A DNA stretch of 64,000 bases from Oceanibacterium hippocampi (GCF_900172325.1 NZ_FWFR01000002.1:744001-808000), one strand, 5' to 3'. Shown: positions 1 to 8,167, counted from the first letter of the stretch. Program-made: numbers and translations. The notes: a model not told the origin generated them from the sequence alone.

Positions 1-239
1 GCAAGCGCCTCGAGCAGCAGGCCGTACTGCACGTAGGAGAGACCGGCGCCGCCGGCCTCCTTCGGGATCGTGCTGCCGAGATAGCCCATCGGCGCCAGCG
101 CCTTGTAGACCTTGCGCATTTCCGCGTTCGTGAGGCGCTCGCCCGGCCCCTTCGAGGCCGCGATCGGCGCGACATATCTGGCGATGCGCTCGCGCGCTTC
201 TTCCTGGATGCCGTCTTTCAGGCGATCGAGATCCTGCAT
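1..239 (-). CDS. Acyl-CoA dehydrogenase, N-terminal part (cut by window edge)
   Basis: The reading frame starts with ATG at 239 and runs off the left edge, so only about 79 residues are visible. They include an acidic/basic helix, then the stretch PMGYLGSTIPKEAGGAGL followed by SYVQYGLLLEA. This is the N-terminal helical domain pattern of acyl-CoA dehydrogenases, flavoenzymes that desaturate acyl-CoA thioesters. A TTG two codons upstream (245) is an alternative start and sits about 7 nt after an AAGGA-type ribosome binding site. It lies 25 nt behind the crotonase-family gene on the same strand and is probably the last visible gene of the transporter operon. Substrate cannot be judged from this fragment. 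Confidence 0.8.
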   Translation of the reverse strand, partial: MQDLDRLKDGIQEEARERIARYVAPIAASKGPGERLTNAEMRKVYKALAPMGYLGSTIPKEAGGAGLSYVQYGLLLEAL

Positions 240-264
240 GTCCAACGCCGCGTCCTTCCCTTGC

Positions 265-1050
265 TCACTTACCGGTGAATACCGGCTTGCGCTTCTCCAT
301 GAAGGCGCCAAGGCCCTCTTTCGCGTCCTGGGACGCGAAGATCTTCTGGGCCCATGCCTCTTCAAGCAGCGCCGCGCGGTCGAAGCCTTCCCGGCATTGC
401 GCGCGAACCGCTTCCTTGATCGCCCGGATCGGCATCGGCGCGCCGCTGGCCAGCCGCTTGGCGACCCGATCGACCTCGGCCTCGAACGCCGCGTCGGGCA
501 CGACCCGGCTGACGATGCCGAGCTCGAGCGCGCGTTCGGCCGAGATGTCCTCGCCGAGCAACAGGAGGTCCAGCGTGCGGTTGCGGCCGAGATAATTGAC
601 CAGGCGGACCATGCCGACGCTCCACGACGGGATGATGCCGAGATAGACGTCGCCGGCGCGGAACTTCGCGGTATCGGAGGCGATGCGGATATCGCAGGGC
701 CAGGCGATCCCGGTGCCGCCGCCGATGCACCAGCCGCGGATCGCGGCGATGATCACCTTCGGGAACATCTCGATCCGTTCGACCAGCGCCCGGCCGGCGT
801 CACGAAGCCCCCGCCCCTCGCCGGCCGGGCCCTTCTCATGGCCGATATCGGCGCCGGCGCAGAACGCCCGTTCGCCGGCCCCGCGAAGCACGATGGCCCG
901 TGTTTCGTCGCGGCCTTCCAATTCGTCGAAGGCCGCCATCAGGTCGTCGATCAGCCCCGGGGTCGCCAGGTTGAAGGGCGGCCGATTGATGGTGATCGTC
1001 GTGACGCCATCGTCGTGAGTCACAAGTATATTGTCGAAAGACACCGTCAT
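265..1050 (-). CDS. Enoyl-CoA hydratase/isomerase (crotonase) family protein with altered active site
   Basis: This 261-residue protein has normal crotonase length and fold signatures: AFCAGADI near residues 62-69 (first oxyanion-hole strand) and IRGWCIGGGTGIAWPCD near 104-120. Crotonases act on acyl-CoA thioesters in the cytoplasm. Both glutamates that perform hydration in rat enoyl-CoA hydratase seem replaced: the GGGCE position reads GGGTG (Gly114) and the PE position reads GD (Asp134). A plain hydratase is therefore doubtful; isomerase, CoA hydrolase or decarboxylase chemistry is possible. It lies 16 nt behind the ABC permease and ahead of an acyl-CoA dehydrogenase, so an imported acid may be processed as its CoA ester. 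The family call is sure, the reaction is not. Confidence 0.88.
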   Translation of the reverse strand: MTVSFDNILVTHDDGVTTITINRPPFNLATPGLIDDLMAAFDELEGRDETRAIVLRGAGERAFCAGADIGHEKGPAGEGRGLRDAGRALVERIEMFPKVIIAAIRGWCIGGGTGIAWPCDIRIASDTAKFRAGDVYLGIIPSWSVGMVRLVNYLGRNRTLDLLLLGEDISAERALELGIVSRVVPDAAFEAEVDRVAKRLASGAPMPIRAIKEAVRAQCREGFDRAALLEEAWAQKIFASQDAKEGLGAFMEKRKPVFTGK

Positions 1051-1066
1051 CGTCCTTTCGCAGGAG

Positions 1067-1843
1067 TTACTTGGTGAAGGTTTTCAGGCCGCCGATGCGA
1101 TCGAGGACCAGCACCAGGGCCAGGGACATCAGGATCAGCAGGGCGGACACCGCGGCGACGGTGGGGTCGACCTGATCGGACAGGTAGTTGTAGATCCGGA
1201 TCGGCAGGGTCTGGTGCGCCGGTCCGGTCATGAAGATCGTCACCGTCACCTCGTCGAAGGACATGATGAAGGCGAAGATGAAGCCGGCCGCGACGCCGCG
1301 CAGCGACATCGGAAGCGTCACCAGCCACATCGCCCGCAGGCGGCTGGCCCCGAGATTCATGGCTGCCCATTCGAGTTCGCGCGGCACATCGCGAAGCGCC
1401 GCGTCGATTGCCCGGATGGCGAACGGCGTCACCACGATGACATGGGTGAGCACCAGGCTGGTGAAGGAGTTGTAGAGCCCCATCCGGTTCAGGAACTGCA
1501 GCATCGCGATGCCGAACACCACCGCCGGGATGAGCAGCGGCGACATGAAGAAGGCATCGAGGATGCGGCGCCCGGGAAACACGAAGCGAACCAGCGAATA
1601 GGCGGCGAGGAAGCTGAACGCGGTGGCGATCAGCGACGACAGGACCGCCAGCCGGACGCTCAGGAAGAAGGCGTCGACGAACCCCGGATGCTCGAAGATC
1701 TGGCCGTACCAGCGCAGGCTGAACTCGTTGAACGGCAGCTTGAAGAACTCGTCCGGCGTGAACGACATCCAGACGATCAGGACGAGCGGCGCCAGCATGA
1801 AGACCGCGATCGCGTAGGCATATAGGCGAAAGAACAGTTTCAT
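1067..1843 (-). CDS. ABC transporter permease, PotC-like
   Basis: This 258-residue integral membrane protein starts with a hydrophobic segment (residues about 8-28) and the conserved WMSFTPDEFF...FSLRWY region typical of PotC-type permeases of spermidine/putrescine and related ABC systems. Further membrane segments follow, and an EAA-like cytoplasmic loop (AAMNLGASRLRAMWLVTLPM) that would contact the ATPase lies near residues 160-180. Its start overlaps the end of the PotB-like gene by 4 nt, so the two are translationally coupled. It forms the inner-membrane channel with that partner. The imported substrate is unknown; Pot-family systems also carry amino-acid derivatives, opines and phosphonates. 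Confidence 0.92.
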   Translation of the reverse strand: MKLFFRLYAYAIAVFMLAPLVLIVWMSFTPDEFFKLPFNEFSLRWYGQIFEHPGFVDAFFLSVRLAVLSSLIATAFSFLAAYSLVRFVFPGRRILDAFFMSPLLIPAVVFGIAMLQFLNRMGLYNSFTSLVLTHVIVVTPFAIRAIDAALRDVPRELEWAAMNLGASRLRAMWLVTLPMSLRGVAAGFIFAFIMSFDEVTVTIFMTGPAHQTLPIRIYNYLSDQVDPTVAAVSALLILMSLALVLVLDRIGGLKTFTK

Positions 1844-2760
1844 TCGAAAAGCACCTTTCGCTTGCCGCTCGCCGTGACCTTCTGGGACATCTGGACGAGC
1901 CCCATCGTGACCACCAGGAGAAGCACGGCCATGGCGGCGCCGAACGGCCAGTTGAGATCGACCAGATTGATCTCGTAGGCCAGGTAGGACATGACCCTGA
2001 CCCGCGATCCGCCGAGCAGCGCCGGGGTCGCGAAGGCCGCCATGTTCATCGTGAAATTGATGATCATCCCGGCAAGCAAGGCCGGCAGCACCATCGGCAG
2101 CACGACGCGGGTGAAGACGCTTATCTGTCCGGACCCGAGGTTCTTCGCCGCCCAGATGAGCGAGCGGTCGAGGCCGGCGAGCGCGGCCCAGAGCGGCAGC
2201 AGGATGAACATGAAATGGCCATGCACCAGGCCGATCAGGATACCGGTTTCGTTGAACATGAGCTGCAACGGGGAATCGATGATGCCGAGCCCGCGCAAGG
2301 TCGTGTTGATGACGCCGGTCGCGCTCAGGATCAGCGTCCAGCCGAAGGCCTTGACCGCGACGTTGATCAGCCAGGGCGTGACGAAGAGCAGCAGCCAGTA
2401 GCCCTGCGCCCGCCCCTTCAGTTCGGCGATATACCAGGCGATCGGGAAGGCCAGCGCCGCGGTCAGCAGGGTTGTCGTCAGGCTGACCCGGATCGTGCGC
2501 CAGAGGATGCCGAGATAGAACGGCTCCATCAGCTTGGTATAGTTGGCGAGCGTCCAGACGCTGGTATCGATCCCGGCCAGGGAGTAGCCGTGGAAGCTGT
2601 TGACGATGCTCTCCAGCAGTGGCCAGACGAAGAACAGCAGCATCAGGATGACGAGCGGCGCGGTGAAGGTCACCGGCAGCCAGCGTCCGGTCAGGCGAGC
2701 CATCAGGCTTTCCCTCCCGGTTCCGGGCATTGCCCCGGCTTCACTGCTGGACGAAGACAT
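1840..2760 (-). CDS. ABC transporter permease, PotB-like
   Basis: This 306-residue permease has a cytoplasmic N-terminus of about 28 residues, a first membrane segment near 33-55, and the long periplasmic region between the first two membrane segments seen in PotB-type permeases. The EAA-type loop AAKNLGSGQISVFTRVVLPM lies near residues 203-222. It is encoded between the ATPase gene (20 nt overlap upstream) and the PotC-like gene (4 nt overlap downstream), the classic order for this transporter family. The operon order binding protein, ATPase, PotB, PotC, crotonase, acyl-CoA dehydrogenase suggests uptake of a carbon source that is broken down through CoA esters. Confidence 0.92.
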   Translation of the reverse strand: MSSSSSEAGAMPGTGRESLMARLTGRWLPVTFTAPLVILMLLFFVWPLLESIVNSFHGYSLAGIDTSVWTLANYTKLMEPFYLGILWRTIRVSLTTTLLTAALAFPIAWYIAELKGRAQGYWLLLFVTPWLINVAVKAFGWTLILSATGVINTTLRGLGIIDSPLQLMFNETGILIGLVHGHFMFILLPLWAALAGLDRSLIWAAKNLGSGQISVFTRVVLPMVLPALLAGMIINFTMNMAAFATPALLGGSRVRVMSYLAYEINLVDLNWPFGAAMAVLLLVVTMGLVQMSQKVTASGKRKVLFE

Positions 2761-3805
2761 CGTCGTCGTTCCATTCGATGAAGACCCGCTCGCCCGTGCC
2801 GTAGCCGGCTTCGCCTCGGTTCGCCGCCTGGACGAGGAACTCGGTCTCCGAGACGCGCACCTTGTAGAGGATCGTGCTGCCGAGATACGTCCTGGTCTCG
2901 ACGGTTGCCTCGAAGCAGTTCGTGAAGCCGGCCTTGTCGGTTCCCACCCGCACCCGTTCCGGGCGCAGCATGAGACGAACCGCGGCGCCGACCTCGGCCG
3001 AGCCGTTGAGCTGGCTCAGGCGGACGGTCAGGCCTCCCGCGGTCTCGGCCACGGCGACTTCGCCCTCGACCGCCCGGATCTGCCCGTCGAGGCGGTTGAC
3101 CTGGCCGGAGAACTCCGCCGTGAAGGCGGTCTTCGGACTGGCGTAGATCTCGACCGGCGTGCCGATCTGTTCGATCCGGCCGTCCTTCATGACGGCGATC
3201 CGGTCCGACATCGCGAAGGCTTCGTGAATATCGTGGGTGACGAGGATCGTGGTGATCCCGACGCTCTGCTGGATCTCGCGCACCTCGTGCCGCATGGTCT
3301 CGCGAAGCTTGGCGTCGAGATTGCTGAGCGGCTCGTCGAGAAGCAGGAGTTCAGGCTCGACGACAAGCGCCCGGGCGAGCGCCACGCGCTGCTGTTGGCC
3401 GCCGGACAACTGCCCCGGGTAGCGGGCCTCGAAGCCGCCGAGATGGACCAGCCCGAGGACGTTATCCACCCGCTGGCGGATCTCCGCCTTGCTGCGGCGC
3501 CGCATCTTCAGCCCGAAGGCGATATTGTCGAAAACGGTGAGATGCGGGAACAGCGCGTAATTCTGGAACACCAGCGCGGTGTTGCGTGCGCTCATCGGCA
3601 GTGAGCCGATGTTCCGGCCGTTGAGCAATATCTCGCCCGCGTCCGGTTCATAGATTCCCGCGATCGAGCGCAGGAGTGTTGTCTTTCCGCATCCGGACGG
3701 ACCCAGAAGGGAGAAGAACTCCCCTTCGACGACGGTCAGATCGATGTCGTTTACTGCAACTACCGAGCCGAATGTCTTACGCAAACCATGGATCTCAAGC
3801 GACAT
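2741..3805 (-). CDS. ABC transporter ATP-binding protein, PotA-like
   Basis: This 354-residue ATPase has Walker A GPSGCGKT at residues 35-42, the signature LSGGQ at 133-137, Walker B LLLLDE at 153-158 and the H-loop THD shortly after. The C-terminal 120 residues form a TOBE-type regulatory domain (MLRPERVRVG), as in PotA/FbpC-type subunits. It energises the two permeases encoded immediately downstream. A GA-rich ribosome binding site (GAGGGGG) lies 7 nt before the ATG. The gene is separated from the binding-protein gene by a 129 nt spacer that contains a strong stem-loop with a T-run, so its expression is probably lower than that of the binding protein. Confidence 0.93.
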   Translation of the reverse strand: MSLEIHGLRKTFGSVVAVNDIDLTVVEGEFFSLLGPSGCGKTTLLRSIAGIYEPDAGEILLNGRNIGSLPMSARNTALVFQNYALFPHLTVFDNIAFGLKMRRRSKAEIRQRVDNVLGLVHLGGFEARYPGQLSGGQQQRVALARALVVEPELLLLDEPLSNLDAKLRETMRHEVREIQQSVGITTILVTHDIHEAFAMSDRIAVMKDGRIEQIGTPVEIYASPKTAFTAEFSGQVNRLDGQIRAVEGEVAVAETAGGLTVRLSQLNGSAEVGAAVRLMLRPERVRVGTDKAGFTNCFEATVETRTYLGSTILYKVRVSETEFLVQAANRGEAGYGTGERVFIEWNDDDVFVQQ

Positions 3806-3859
3806 CCAACTGCCCCCTCAAGCGGCCAGAGAAATTTCACGCTGAATTGGACCTGGCGG

Positions 3860-3919
3860 AAAAACGCAACGCAGATGGTACGCTTTCAAAAGCTACGCGA
3901 AACACCCATCTGCGTTGCG
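3860..3919 (-). terminator. Intercistronic stem-loop with T-run after binding-protein gene
   Basis: A perfect 14 bp inverted repeat (CGCAACGCAGATGG at 3865-3878 and its complement at 3906-3919) encloses a 27 nt loop that contains a smaller GCTTT/AAAGC hairpin. Read on the minus strand, the stem is followed at once by TTTTT (3864-3860), the form of an intrinsic terminator. It lies 16 nt after the stop of the substrate-binding protein gene and before the ATPase gene. I infer partial termination or 3' protection that gives excess binding protein over membrane components. Confidence 0.75.
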
Positions 3920-3934
3920 AACCGACCCCGCCGT

Positions 3935-5023
3935 TCAGCGGATCGGGGCAATTTCCTTTTCGAAGCGCTCGTTCCACTCGGCACGATTCTGCGTGACGAC
4001 TTCGTAATCGACCGTCGTCAGCCGCGCCATCTGCTCGGGCGTGAGCAGGTACTTCTTCGCCTCGTCGGACACCGTGATCGACTTGTTCATCGCGTTGCTG
4101 CCGAAGCGTTCCGCGCGGAAGGACTGGAACTCGGCACCAAGGATGAAGTTCATCAGCGCCCGCGCCCCTTCGGGATTCGGGGCATCCTTCATGACGCCGA
4201 CCGCGGTCGGGCTGAGATAGTCGGGATCCGGGATGACGACACCGGCCGGGATGCCGCGCTTCTGGATCTCAAAGCCGGAGTTGGCGCCGAAAACCGAGAT
4301 CGCGACAAGCTCGCTTTGCAGATAGCCGCCGAGCTTGGCAAAGGTGGTCGTCCAGTCGACGACACCCGGGGCGATCTTCGCCAGGGTCTCGAAGCCGGGG
4401 TCGATGTTGTTCTCGCCGCCGCCGTTGGCACGGGCGAAATGAATCAGGGTGTAGAGACCGTAGGTGTTGCTGACCGGCGGAATGGAGATCTTGCCCTTGA
4501 ATTCCGGCCGCAGCAGGTCGTCCCAGCCGGTCGGTTCCGCCCAGCCGTTCTTCTTGAACATGTCCGGCTGATAGATGATGCCGAGCGTGTCGGTATAGGT
4601 ATAGGAGCCCAGGATGGCGTCGCCGACCCGGATCGGCGCATAGTCGTAGAGGCCATTCAGGTTGGGAACGCTGGCCGTGTCGACCTCGTCGAAGATGTCC
4701 TGATGCCGACCCTGCAGCCAGGCGGCATAGTCGCACAGAACCACGTCGATCTGCGGCTTGTCCTTCTGGGCGATCGCGGTTGCGATGATCTCGGACGACG
4801 TCGCCTTCGGCACGAGAACCATCTCGTAGCCGGTTGCTTCCTTGAACTTCTCGGCCCAGCCTTCCTTCTCGAAGGAAGTCTGGATCGTGCCGCCCCAACT
4901 CAGAAGATAGACGGTCTTGTCGTCCGCGCTGGCATCGGCACTCATGCCCGTGCCGGCCACGGTGGCCGCGAATGCCGCAAGCGCGACCTTTCGCAACGTT
5001 TTCTCGATCCCTGTCCGCACCAT
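3935..5023 (-). CDS. Extracellular substrate-binding protein, PotD-like
   Basis: I place the start at the ATG at 5023 (protein begins MVRTGIEKTLRKVALAAF), preceded by GGGAGA, which gives 362 residues. Longer in-frame extensions lack a signal peptide. A Sec signal peptide covers about residues 1-33 (hydrophobic core, ASA|DD). The mature part opens with VYLLSWGGTIQTSFEKEGW, a pattern shared by PotD/PotF-like periplasmic binding proteins of polyamine-type ABC systems. It would bind the solute in the periplasm and deliver it to the permeases encoded downstream. It is the first gene of the 1-5023 operon. Ligand cannot be deduced; acidic pocket residues typical for polyamines are not assignable by eye. 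Confidence 0.9.
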   Translation of the reverse strand: MVRTGIEKTLRKVALAAFAATVAGTGMSADASADDKTVYLLSWGGTIQTSFEKEGWAEKFKEATGYEMVLVPKATSSEIIATAIAQKDKPQIDVVLCDYAAWLQGRHQDIFDEVDTASVPNLNGLYDYAPIRVGDAILGSYTYTDTLGIIYQPDMFKKNGWAEPTGWDDLLRPEFKGKISIPPVSNTYGLYTLIHFARANGGGENNIDPGFETLAKIAPGVVDWTTTFAKLGGYLQSELVAISVFGANSGFEIQKRGIPAGVVIPDPDYLSPTAVGVMKDAPNPEGARALMNFILGAEFQSFRAERFGSNAMNKSITVSDEAKKYLLTPEQMARLTTVDYEVVTQNRAEWNERFEKEIAPIR

Positions 5024-5250
5024 TATTCTCCCTGCTCGCCTTAAAGAACCCCAGGTCATTGTCGCACTACCCGAACTGTCCGGGCTCGTTATTTCAGACC
5101 TTGTGACTCCCGCTTTCTCGCGGAAATCCGCGCGACCGACCATTTGAAAACTATAGCCGTGCCCGAATGCATCGGAACAATACGAAATAGCAATGCGGGG
5201 CATCAGTTTTTTCGATGCAGGGGGCATGATCGCGCCGCTGTCGCGGGCCG
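5024..5250 (-). promoter_or_regulatory. Upstream region of the left Pot-like ABC operon
   Basis: This 227 nt spacer lies between the pirin gene end and the binding-protein start, both on the minus strand. It is less GC-rich than its flanks. A TATAGT hexamer on the minus strand (5155-5150) could be a -10 box, with a weak -35-like element about 16 nt upstream. A short GCATC/GATGC stem with an A-rich loop lies near 5198-5216, just after the pirin gene. No clear operator was found. Confidence 0.3.
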
Positions 5251-6168
5251 TCAGGCGTCCGGCAGCGGGTTGAACTCGGTTTCGCCGGGCACCGACGGAA
5301 AGCGGCCCGCCTTCCAGTCCTCCTTGGCCTGTTCGATCCGTTCCTTTCGGGACGAAACGAAGTTCCACCAGATATGTCGCGGCCCCTCGAGCGCGGCACC
5401 GCCGAGGAACATCATGCGGGTCGGGCGCAGGGCCTTGACGGTGATCCGGTCGCCGGGACGGAAGATCAGCAGGCGCGGCCCCTCGAACGCCTCGCCGGCA
5501 ATCTCGATCCCGCCGTCAACGAGATAGATGGCCCGCTCCTCGTGATCGGGGTCGAGCGGAATGCTGCCGCCGGCGGCGGCCGTGACCTCGACATAGAACC
5601 AGTCGGAGAGTTGCCCGACCGGCGAGGTCTTGCCGAAAGCCGAGCCGGCGATGACACGGGCGGCGACGCCCGCGGACTCGACCACCGGCAGGTCGCCGGC
5701 CGGGAAATGCTCGAAGGCAGGCGTCGTCTCCTCATGCCGCTCCGGCAGGGCGATCCAGCTTTGCAGGCCGAACATCGACGGCCCGTCCGGGCGGGCGGAA
5801 TCCGGCGTCCGCTCAGAATGGACGATGCCGCGACCGGCGGTCATCAGGTTCATCGCCCCCGGCGTGATCTCCTGTACATGGCCGGCGCTGTCCCGATGCA
5901 TGACCTGGCCGCCGAACAGGTAGGTGACCGTGGCCAGTCCGATATGCGGATGCGGGCGAACGTCCATGCCCCGACCGGGCGCCAGCCGAACCGGCCCCAT
6001 CTGGTCGAGGAACACGAACGGTCCGACCATCCGGCGCCTGGCGTAAGGCAAGGCGCGCCGGACATCGAAATCGCCGATGCTGCGCGCCCGGGGCACGACG
6101 ATCATCTCGAGCGCGTCGCAACTTCGCCTGTCGCCCGGGACGGGATCCTGATCGGGTAGCCAGCTCAT
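5251..6168 (-). CDS. Pirin family protein
   Basis: This 305-residue bicupin has the full pirin N-terminal signature: RPHPHIGLATVTYLF (residues 71-85) with metal ligands His73 and His75, and GRGIVHSER (112-120) with His117 and Glu119. Pirins are iron-binding cupins; some bacterial members act as quercetin 2,3-dioxygenases, others regulate metabolic enzymes. The C-terminal cupin ends with WWNFVSSRKERIEQAKEDW, a conserved pirin element. An ideal ribosome binding site (AGGAGGT) sits 5 nt before the ATG at 6168. It is divergent from the DUF2889 gene and stands alone, so its exact role is not visible from context. Confidence 0.93.
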   Translation of the reverse strand: MSWLPDQDPVPGDRRSCDALEMIVVPRARSIGDFDVRRALPYARRRMVGPFVFLDQMGPVRLAPGRGMDVRPHPHIGLATVTYLFGGQVMHRDSAGHVQEITPGAMNLMTAGRGIVHSERTPDSARPDGPSMFGLQSWIALPERHEETTPAFEHFPAGDLPVVESAGVAARVIAGSAFGKTSPVGQLSDWFYVEVTAAAGGSIPLDPDHEERAIYLVDGGIEIAGEAFEGPRLLIFRPGDRITVKALRPTRMMFLGGAALEGPRHIWWNFVSSRKERIEQAKEDWKAGRFPSVPGETEFNPLPDA

Positions 6169-6400
6169 GCCGCACCTCCTTCAACGCTCTGCCCTTGCGA
6201 GACATATCCGAGCGCCCTGGCAACGACAAGACGCGGGCAACGCCGTGCGGAAGCGCCCGTCGCCAGGCGCGGGATCAGCGTGTATGGTGGCCCGGCTTGG
6301 CGCGCGGCCGGTGCCGTGTCACGTTTCGGCGCAAGCAGTCGGCGACGTCCCGCCATGGCGAGCGGGAAAGCCCGCGCATCCACCATCCCGAGGAACGACC
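6169..6400. promoter_or_regulatory. Divergent intergenic region, pirin / DUF2889
   Basis: These 232 nt separate the divergently transcribed pirin and DUF2889 genes and must hold promoters for both. Codon-like GC richness continues through it, and longer reading frames on both strands pass through, but none has family support. I see no convincing -10/-35 pair or dyad beyond the two ribosome binding sites. Confidence 0.3.
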
Positions 6401-6979
6401 ATGTCATTATCCGAGCCGGTTTCCCGGCGCCCCAGCCACCAGCGCACCATCGTCTACCGGAGTTTCGAGCGCGAGGACGGGCTCTGGGATATCGAGGGAG
6501 AACTGCGCGACGAGAAGGCATCACCCTTTCAGGATCGGGAGCGCGGACTGATGGCGCCCGGCGAGCCGGTGCACAATATGCTTGCGCGGGTCACCATCGA
6601 CAAGGAGATGAAGATCCACGAAGTCGAGATCGGCATGGATGCCGTTCCCTTCGCGTTCTGCGGGGCGGCCGGCGCCGGTGCGCAGGGCCTGATCGGCGCC
6701 CGCCTCGGCCGTGACTGGCGCCGGACGCTGCAGCTCAACCTCGGCGGGACACGGGGCTGCACGCATCTGAAGGAGATGCTGTTCGGGATCGCGACGGTGG
6801 CTTTCCAGACCTTTCCCGTCCAGTGGGATGCGCCGCAGACCGGTGACGGCGAACCGGCGCCGAAGAAACCGTTCTTTCTCGACGGCTGTCATTCCTGGGC
6901 GCTGGACAGCCCCGTCGTGAAGCGCCATTTCCCGCAATATTACACCGGAGACGACGACCGGCCGGAAGACGCGGGCTAA
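6401..6979 (+). CDS. DUF2889 domain-containing protein
   Basis: The chosen ATG at 6401 follows AGGA by 7 nt and gives 192 residues; a longer in-frame extension from 6167 is not supported. The protein opens with a basic segment then RTIVYRSFEREDGLWDIEGE, the diagnostic start of DUF2889 proteins, followed by DEKASPF and a GCTHLKEMLFG motif with a conserved Cys-His pair near the C-terminal third. Function of the family is unknown; proteobacterial members are often near aromatic or fatty-acid catabolic genes. No signal peptide or membrane segment is apparent, so it is probably cytoplasmic. Its stop codon nearly touches the following reading frame. Confidence 0.85.
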   Translation: MSLSEPVSRRPSHQRTIVYRSFEREDGLWDIEGELRDEKASPFQDRERGLMAPGEPVHNMLARVTIDKEMKIHEVEIGMDAVPFAFCGAAGAGAQGLIGARLGRDWRRTLQLNLGGTRGCTHLKEMLFGIATVAFQTFPVQWDAPQTGDGEPAPKKPFFLDGCHSWALDSPVVKRHFPQYYTGDDDRPEDAG

Positions 6980-7053
6980 TGCTCTCCCTGGCGCGTCCGG
7001 CGGCAACATTTGTCGCATGGACAGCCACGAGACAGGTGCCCTACCATCACCGG

Positions 7054-7395
7054 ATGTCCGGACGCTTCCGCATCCTCCTGCTCGCCCTGCTGGCCGTTCT
7101 CGCCACCGGGATGATCACGCATGCGGCCGACGCCACGGCGATGTCGATCAGGATGGCCCTTGCCGGCGGCGGCATGGACATGGCCGATTGCACCGATTGC
7201 GGGCCGGGGCATATGGACGACGACGCCGACGCGGCTTGCGACGCCGCCTGTGCCTCGTCGCCGTTCGCCGGCGTGATCGACGACGACCCCTTCGGCGTCC
7301 CGACATTCTCGCTCACGCGCGCCACCCGAAATGGCGATCGCGCGAGCGGACGACATTGTCGGCCGGATCTTGCCCCGCCCAGACCACTGGCCTGA
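7054..7395 (+). CDS. Small exported Cys/Met-rich protein, probable copper-associated
   Basis: I choose the ATG at 7054 (MSGRFRILLLALLAVL), giving 113 residues with a signal peptide ending near ITHAADA. The mature part is rich in metal-type residues: MDMADCTDCGPGHMDDD and then CDAACAS, with four Cys, one His and several Met within about 35 residues. The C-terminus is basic and proline-rich (PDLAPPRPLA), as in small proteins found beside copper-resistance genes. It is followed by a DUF411 gene and a Met-rich membrane miniprotein. I infer a periplasmic metal-handling role, most likely copper; no experimentally defined family was recognised. Confidence 0.6.
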   Translation: MSGRFRILLLALLAVLATGMITHAADATAMSIRMALAGGGMDMADCTDCGPGHMDDDADAACDAACASSPFAGVIDDDPFGVPTFSLTRATRNGDRASGRHCRPDLAPPRPLA

Positions 7396-7518
7396 TCCGC
7401 CGCCTGCCCGACCGGCATCGCCTCGGCAGTCTGCGGCCCACCCGCTTTTCCCGAATCCGGGACCGCGACGTCGATCCCGACGATCGATGCGGTCCGACAC
7501 GCCAACAGGAACTGGAAC

Positions 7519-7962
7519 ATGCACAAGACAATCATGGCCATCGTCGCCATTGCCCTGGCCGGCACGGCCTACCTGACAATCGGCCGCCCGGCCCTCGCCG
7601 AGGACGTCACGCTCTACAAGACCCCGCAATGCGGCTGCTGCGAGGATTACGCCGACTACCTGCGTGAGAACGGCTTCACGGTCACCGTCAAGCCGACCGA
7701 GAACCTGACCGCCATGAGCCGGGCGGCGGGCATTCCCGATGCCTTTCAGGGCTGCCACCTGGCCCTTGTCGATGGCTATGCGGTCAGTGGCCACGTGCCG
7801 GTCGAGACGGTCAACCGGCTCCTCGAAGAGCGTCCCGACATCAAGGGCGTGACCCTGCCCGGCATGCCCATGGGGTCGCCCGGCATGAGCGGCACCAAGA
7901 CCGAGCCGTTCACGATCTATGCGATCGGCGACGGCCGGCCGCAGCTCTATTCGGTCGAATAG
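7519..7962 (+). CDS. DUF411 periplasmic metal-binding protein
   Basis: This 147-residue protein has a signal peptide (residues 1-27, ending PALA|ED) and a compact thioredoxin-like DUF411 domain. The domain opens with VTLYKTPQCGCCEDYADYL, holding Cys38, Cys40 and Cys41, and later has FQGCHLALVDGYAVSGHVP with a conserved Cys-His pair. A Met-rich segment (PGMPMGSPGMSGTK) follows, typical for copper-binding members. DUF411 proteins are often encoded with copper efflux or copper oxidase genes. It is the middle gene of a three-gene plus-strand cluster. The copper link is from family knowledge and composition; the binding metal is not proven. Confidence 0.88.
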   Translation: MHKTIMAIVAIALAGTAYLTIGRPALAEDVTLYKTPQCGCCEDYADYLRENGFTVTVKPTENLTAMSRAAGIPDAFQGCHLALVDGYAVSGHVPVETVNRLLEERPDIKGVTLPGMPMGSPGMSGTKTEPFTIYAIGDGRPQLYSVE

Positions 7963-8010
7963 AAAGGGTCGAGACGATGAACAAGGCACCCGGAAACAGG
8001 AGCGGATCCG

Positions 8011-8160
8011 ATGGGCGGCGCTGACATGATGGACTCGATGGGCGGCGCCATGATGTGGGGCATGGGGATCCTGTGGCTGCTCGTCCTGCTGCTGCTCGTC
8101 CTCGGCATCGCCGCACTGCTCAAGTATCTGTTCGGAAGGCAACCGCCACGCGCCGACTGA
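8011..8160 (+). CDS. Met-rich single-pass membrane miniprotein (49 aa)
   Basis: A short reading frame from the ATG at 8011 to the TGA at 8158 encodes 49 residues. The N-terminal 18 residues are Met/Gly-rich (MGGADMMDSMGGAMMWGMG); one transmembrane helix (ILWLLVLLLLVLGIAALL) and a short basic tail follow. AGGAG lies 8 nt before the ATG, a good ribosome binding site. Small SHOCT-like and copper-related miniproteins with a Met-rich head and one membrane helix are common after DUF411 genes, which supports it as real. An upstream ATG at 7977 opens only a 15-codon frame in another phase. Function is inferred as copper-related at low certainty. Confidence 0.6.
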   Translation: MGGADMMDSMGGAMMWGMGILWLLVLLLLVLGIAALLKYLFGRQPPRAD

Positions 8161-8167
8161 CTGTCGA

